A DNA stretch of 25,961 nucleotides from CAZTII01 sp964613305. GTDB lineage: Bacteria > Bacillota_I > Bacilli_A > Erysipelotrichales > Erysipelotrichaceae. The translations under genes were made by a program, and so were the position numbers. Position 1 is the first letter of the stretch. Each line of letters begins with the position of its first letter. Shown here one piece after another: positions 22,812 through 25,961 of the stretch. Below the pieces are notes generated by a model. It had not been told where the DNA came from. It searched no databases and saw only the letters and a program-made list of their open reading frames with translations. The stretch lies in the NCBI GenBank assembly GCA_964613305.1, contig CAZTII010000022.1, forward strand, positions 1-25,961. Direction: 5' to 3'.

Positions 22812-23219
22812 ATGAAAAAAATCGCAGTTGTATATTATTCACAAACAGGTAATACCGAAGCAATGGCTCAAGCAATCGCTAAAGGAAGTGAAGGCGAAGT
22901 TATAAAAGTATCAGATTTTAATGCAGAAAAAATGGATGAATACGATAAAGTATTGTTTGGTTGTCCAGCATGTGGTGCAGAAGAATTGGATGATAGTGAA
23001 TTCTTACCAGTATTTTCTACTCTTAGCGAGAAGTTAAAAGGAAAAGAAATTGGTTTATTTGGAAGTTATTCATGGGGTGGTGGAGCATACATGGACACTT
23101 GGAAAAGTGAATGTGAAAATTTAGGTGCAGTAATGAGTCAAGAGCCACTATTATGTGTTGATACACCAGATTCTGATTGTTTAGTAGCTTGTGAACAATT
23201 CGGTCAAAACGCAAAATAA
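22812..23219 (+). CDS. Flavodoxin
   Basis: A small FMN-binding electron carrier of 135 residues. The phosphate-binding loop Ser10-Gln-Thr-Gly-Asn-Thr15 follows the first strand. The loop containing Cys-Pro-Ala-Cys-Gly-Ala-Glu-Glu-Leu (about 54-62) and the Gly-Ser-Tyr-Ser-Trp-Gly-Gly-Gly stretch (about 87-94) are the two isoalloxazine-contact regions of short-chain flavodoxins of Bacillota. AAAGGAGAG precedes the ATG. It is a single-gene unit with a strong terminator. Flavodoxins replace ferredoxin under iron limitation in many species, but no Fur-like site was seen in the promoter. Confidence 0.93.
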   Translation: MKKIAVVYYSQTGNTEAMAQAIAKGSEGEVIKVSDFNAEKMDEYDKVLFGCPACGAEELDDSEFLPVFSTLSEKLKGKEIGLFGSYSWGGGAYMDTWKSECENLGAVMSQEPLLCVDTPDSDCLVACEQFGQNAK

Positions 23220-23225
23220 GGATAT

Positions 23226-23254
23226 AAAATCCCACTATTAGTGGGATTTTATTT
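23226..23254 (+). terminator. Strong Rho-independent terminator after flavodoxin
   Basis: AAAATCCCACT (23226-23236) pairs perfectly with AGTGGGATTTT (23240-23250) around a 3-nt loop, followed by ATTTTG. It is the strongest hairpin in the window. Confidence 0.9.
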
Positions 23255-23294
23255 TGCATAACCTAGTAAAGTTTGTTAAAAATATTTAGTCGCT

Positions 23295-23933
23295 TTATCT
23301 CATGACCTTATCTAAAAGAGTTTGGTAACTATCAACTACATCGTATACAACATTGTTTCCCCTAATTGATTTAAAATGCTCTCTTGCACAATGTATTTTA
23401 GACTCTTCAATTAAACGTAGTTGCATAGAAGATAATGAACCTTTTGTTTCGGCGACAAAATAAATATGTTTCACTTTTCCTTCGTAGAAAGCAATTGCCC
23501 AGTCTGGATTGTATTTTCCAACGGGAGTAGAAATATGAAATCCGTCAGGTAATTTAACATAAACAGCAACATCACCATTTGTATCTAGTTCACAAGCAAA
23601 ATTACGCTCATTTGTTGAATCGTAAATAATATGATCATACAAATGTTTTTTTTTTGCTTTCATTGCACTAATTCCAAGTTTTCCTTTAATCGTTGGATCT
23701 GTGAATACATTCGTATCGTATTGTTCATCCAAAACATTATATGTTATGTGTTGAATTATGGCAGTTGCTTTTTCATCATTAATTAATGATGCAGCTTTTA
23801 AGATAAATTCCTCTGGATTTTCTTTAAATTGACTAAAGATTTCTTTTTTTATACCAATTAAAATTGATACTATTGCTTTTCTAGTTAAACCAGTTTCACC
23901 AATTAACTCCGTTTTAATCTTGGTCTTCCCGTG
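23295..23933 (-). pseudogene. C-terminal remnant of a type III restriction endonuclease Res subunit
   Basis: About 213 codons are open on the minus strand from a stop at 23934-23936 to the stop at 23295. The upstream part begins without a credible start (a TTG at 23732 is the only internal candidate near the nuclease part). The sequence matches, from family knowledge, the end of Res subunits: an Ile-Gly-Glu-Thr-Gly-Leu-Thr-Arg-Lys stretch, Asn-Asp-Glu-Lys-Ala, His-Leu-Tyr-Asp-His-Ile-Ile-Tyr-Asp-Ser, and then the PD-(D/E)XK nuclease core with Asn-Pro-Asp-Trp-Ala and Ala-Glu-Thr-Lys-Gly. The whole N-terminal helicase, several hundred residues, is missing. The gap to the yhcG gene is only about 80 nt, so a deletion removed it. 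The catalytic residues of the nuclease are still intact, but without the helicase the fragment should be inactive. Confidence 0.8.
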
Positions 23934-24012
23934 TTAATCTACAACTTTTTATTTTTGTTTTAACATAATTTTAGTTCATTTTATATCATAGTAAGCGTAT
24001 ATTATCCATTCA

Positions 24013-25062
24013 TCATCTTTTTAGGTTTGAAAATCCTTCCAAAACTTTTTCAACTTGTCTTTCTAATTCTTCTCTGTTTGGAATGTACAAGGTGTATTTT
24101 GAAGCAAATATTTGATTTGATAATCCACCTAAAGCATATTCTGCTTGGATATTATCCTTATCTGTACAAAGAATTATTCCAATAGGATCAGCGTCGTGTT
24201 CATCATTAATCTCTATCTTATAGTAGTTCAAATACATGTTAAGCTGTCCGACCGATTCCGGCATGAGTTTTCCTGTCTTTAGTTCAATCAAAACATAAGT
24301 ACGTAAAATTTTATTATAAAATACCATGTCCACATAATAATGCGTATTACCAAGCGTAACTCTTTGCTGACTACCAACATACATAAAACCTTTACCAAGT
24401 TCAAGCAAAAACCTCTCAATTTGTCGTATTAATGCTTTCTCCTAATCACTTTCAATCATGGTTTTATTATCCGGAATACCCAAAAATTCAAAAACATATG
24501 GATCTTTAACAATATCGCTTGGTGAAGTTAATTCATTACCACTTAATGCCAATTTCAAAACTTCTTCTTTGTGACCATCCTCTTTTGACAGGAGTAATCT
24601 CTCATATAGCGAGGTTTTAATTTGTCTTTTTAGCTCTCTAACTGACCAGTTAGCATTCTCGGACTTTTTTTGATAAAAACTTCTTTTATTTTTATCGTCA
24701 ATATATAAGAATTCACAGTAATGAGACCATGTCAATTTTCCAGACAGCGTCTGGATTATTGGATAATTCAAATAGAAGCGCCTCATATTAAAAATATTAG
24801 AACGTGAAAAACCGCGTCCGAAATCTTTTGTAAGATCCTTTGATAATTCCTCCATCAAAGACTTTCCATACTCAGCTCGCTCAAAATGATCCTGTTCATC
24901 CTCAATAATGGTTCGACCAATCTCATGGTATGTATGAAGAAGAGTAAGATTTACAGTTTGTGCAACAGACTTTCTAGCGTTTTCCAACAAATCCTTTATT
25001 TGATGATACGTTTTTTCGTATTCTATTTTATCAATTATATTATTCACTTGATACCTCACCAT
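24013..25062 (-). pseudogene. YhcG/DUF1016 family PD-(D/E)XK nuclease gene with an in-frame amber codon
   Basis: Two open segments (24445-25062 and 24013-24441) lie in the same frame, separated only by TAG at 24442-24444. The product would read Glu-Ser-Asp-stop-Glu-Lys-Ala-Leu-Ile, where relatives have Leu or another residue at the stop, so one base change (such as TTG to TAG) explains it. The N-terminal half is the DUF1016 helical domain (Tyr-Tyr-Glu-Ile-Gly-like His-Glu-Ile-Gly-Arg, Ser-Asn-Ile-Phe-Asn-Met-Arg). The C-terminal half is the nuclease domain with Asp in Tyr-Tyr-Val-Asp-Met-Val-Phe and Glu-Leu-Lys. The total of about 349 codons equals a complete family member. The start may instead be GTG at 25047, which has GAGG 6 nt upstream and overlaps a preceding reading frame. 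Such genes often accompany restriction loci. The 206-residue front could still be made. Confidence 0.8.
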
Positions 25063-25159
25063 CTAAATCATTAATACAATTAACTCCAAAATTCATTGAT
25101 AGATACTTACACTTTTCATTGTATCTATCAAATGAAAACATAAAGTTAACATGACCTTT
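25040..25159 (-). pseudogene. Tail of an unidentified gene preceding yhcG
   Basis: A minus-strand frame of 39 codons with coding-like composition ends in TAA at 25040-25042 and overlaps the possible GTG start of yhcG as GTGAATAA, a typical coupling arrangement. It begins right after a TGA at 25160-25162 with no good start of its own; an ATG at 25141 is internal. By position it should be the C-terminus of the gene once translated ahead of yhcG, perhaps the methyltransferase of the lost restriction system. I do not recognise the sequence. Confidence 0.4.
25092..25136. repeat. Inverted repeat inside the decayed locus
   Basis: Arms of 15 and 16 nt (25092-25106 and 25121-25136) are complementary apart from a 1-nt bulge, including a perfect 11-bp TTGATAGATAC/GTATCTATCAA core, around a 14-nt loop. 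No T-run follows on either strand, so it is not a standard terminator. It falls within the 39-codon gene tail and may be chance in AT-rich DNA. Confidence 0.6.
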
Positions 25160-25252
25160 TCAGAAGAAAAATAATGCATATACAATCTAATCACTCTTTC
25201 CAACAATTACAACCACCCTAACCTTATATCCCCATATCTGAAGAAAGGGGCT

Positions 25253-25961
25253 TTACGGGTATTGTGGTAAGTTTTGTCCTTCTGATATGCAATCAGTAGC
25301 AATCAAAATATCAATTACCCTTTATTATTAGGCATTAAAACGTCTTTTCCTTTAGATAAAGGAGAAAAACATGTTAAAACAGTATTTAAATCACCATGGA
25401 ATTTCTTGATTGTTGTTCTTCCTTCTACAGTACCCGTAACTTCTGATGTAATTAGTCCAAACTCATCTATTACAAATCTGCTCACATTATCGTATAAATC
25501 ATCAGCAGTATCAGAAAACGCAGTAAAAATAAGTAGTTTCTTATTTCCCTCATTCATTGGATTTAACTGTTTTTTAAGAATCAATTCTAATAAAAATTTT
25601 AATTTTTTGTCGTGATTTGATTTAATATCAGCTATCATCAATGCTAATAACTCTAGAGTTTCAGCATCTTTAATGAGCCCTCTTTTCCATGAAATATAGT
25701 CCATATAGTACAAATCGATTTTAACTTTTTTTTCCTACAGAAAAGAATTCAGTGTTTTGATCATCCATATCAAACTCATGTATAGTCGATAAATCAGTCA
25801 AATTAAGATCACAATTAATACCTTGATGTGTATCAACTGTTTTGATGGTAGTATTAATTAATATTAGTTTTCTATCAATGGTTAATCTAAATGAATGAAC
25901 TGAACTTTGTTAAACACCACTTTATACCAACTATCAAACGTCACTTTATTTTAATCAACAT
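25253..25961 (-). pseudogene. SNF2/DEAD-like helicase remnant with several frameshifts, open at window end
   Basis: Minus-strand remnant of a superfamily 2 helicase C-terminal lobe. The best segment (25318-25725) contains Leu-Leu-Ile-Phe-Thr-Ala-Phe-Ser-Asp-Thr-Ala (motif IV region), Val-Thr-Gly-Thr-Val-Glu-Gly-Arg-Thr-Thr, Cys-Phe-Ser-Pro-Leu-Ser-Lys and Leu-Met-Pro-Asn-Asn. Motif V, Ile-Ala-Thr-Asp-Cys-Ile-Ser-Glu-Gly-Gln-Asn-Leu, follows at once in a different frame (25253-25318). Upstream, about 55 further codons ending in Phe-Phe-Ser-Val-Gly-Lys-Lys lie in another frame; the shift falls in a run of eight A (25726-25733). Another break is near 25900. Motif VI and the rest of the C-terminus are gone. 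This family occurs next to type III-like methylase and Res genes. It is a clear pseudogene. Confidence 0.75.

Noticed and set aside
23220..23960. CRISPR array or tRNA cluster next to the defence remnants
   Set aside because: No regularly spaced repeats and no tRNA-like cloverleaf or T-arm sequence were seen in the window.
23937..24012. Remnant of the Res start codon region just after yhcG
   Set aside because: An ATG followed by lysine-like codons is suggestive, but stops occur within a few codons in every frame and nothing can be aligned safely.

Overview
This window is an AT-rich stretch of bacterial chromosome using the standard code: TGA is a real stop (for example at the end of recR) and Trp is TGG. 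Gene content and order point to a low-GC Bacillota. The blocks SRP RNA-tadA-dnaX-ybaB-recR and rsmG-noc-parA-parB are the origin-proximal blocks known from Bacillus and relatives. The tight packing, the fhs insertion and the family mix suggest an Erysipelotrichia-like lineage, but that assignment is inference. dnaA, an oriC, mnmE and a recognisable parS are not in the window.

Layout. (1) 71-682: a promoter, a short 4.5S-type SRP RNA, and tadA. (2) 737-9648: an eight-gene co-oriented unit with gaps of 14 nt or less or short overlaps: dnaX, ybaB, recR, fhs, a PUA/EVE-like protein, mnmG, a ThyX-like protein with an eroded signature, and a GHL10-type lipoprotein. A bidirectional terminator ends it. 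(3) 9656-10450: a convergent lipoprotein gene of unknown function. (4) 10581-13787: rsmG-noc-parA-parB, for rRNA methylation, nucleoid occlusion and chromosome segregation. (5) 13786-17382, minus strand: pyridoxal kinase-like gene, metG, then a metallophosphoesterase. (6) 17571-19618: two tandem paralogous type IV pilin-like genes with seven conserved cysteines each and no assembly genes nearby. (7) 19688-23254: PHP phosphatase, MFS transporter, AEC transporter and flavodoxin, each with its own promoter. (8) 23295-25961, minus strand: a decayed defence locus holding the C-terminal remnant of a type III restriction subunit, a YhcG/DUF1016 nuclease gene with one in-frame amber codon, a short unidentified gene tail, and a helicase fragment broken by frameshifts that runs off the window.

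Regulation. Eight genes carry an extended -10 element (TG-N-TAnnnT) without a good -35, followed by a short leader. Three others have a -35/-10 pair (SRP RNA and flavodoxin with TTGCAA and 17-nt spacers; the pyridoxal kinase with TTTACA and 18 nt). Several Rho-independent terminators begin inside or directly at stop codons, so the chromosome is very compact. The most interesting points are the ThyX-like protein in the mnmG operon, the tandem seven-cysteine pilins, the Noc-type protein lacking the N-terminal membrane helix, and the defence locus caught in decay.
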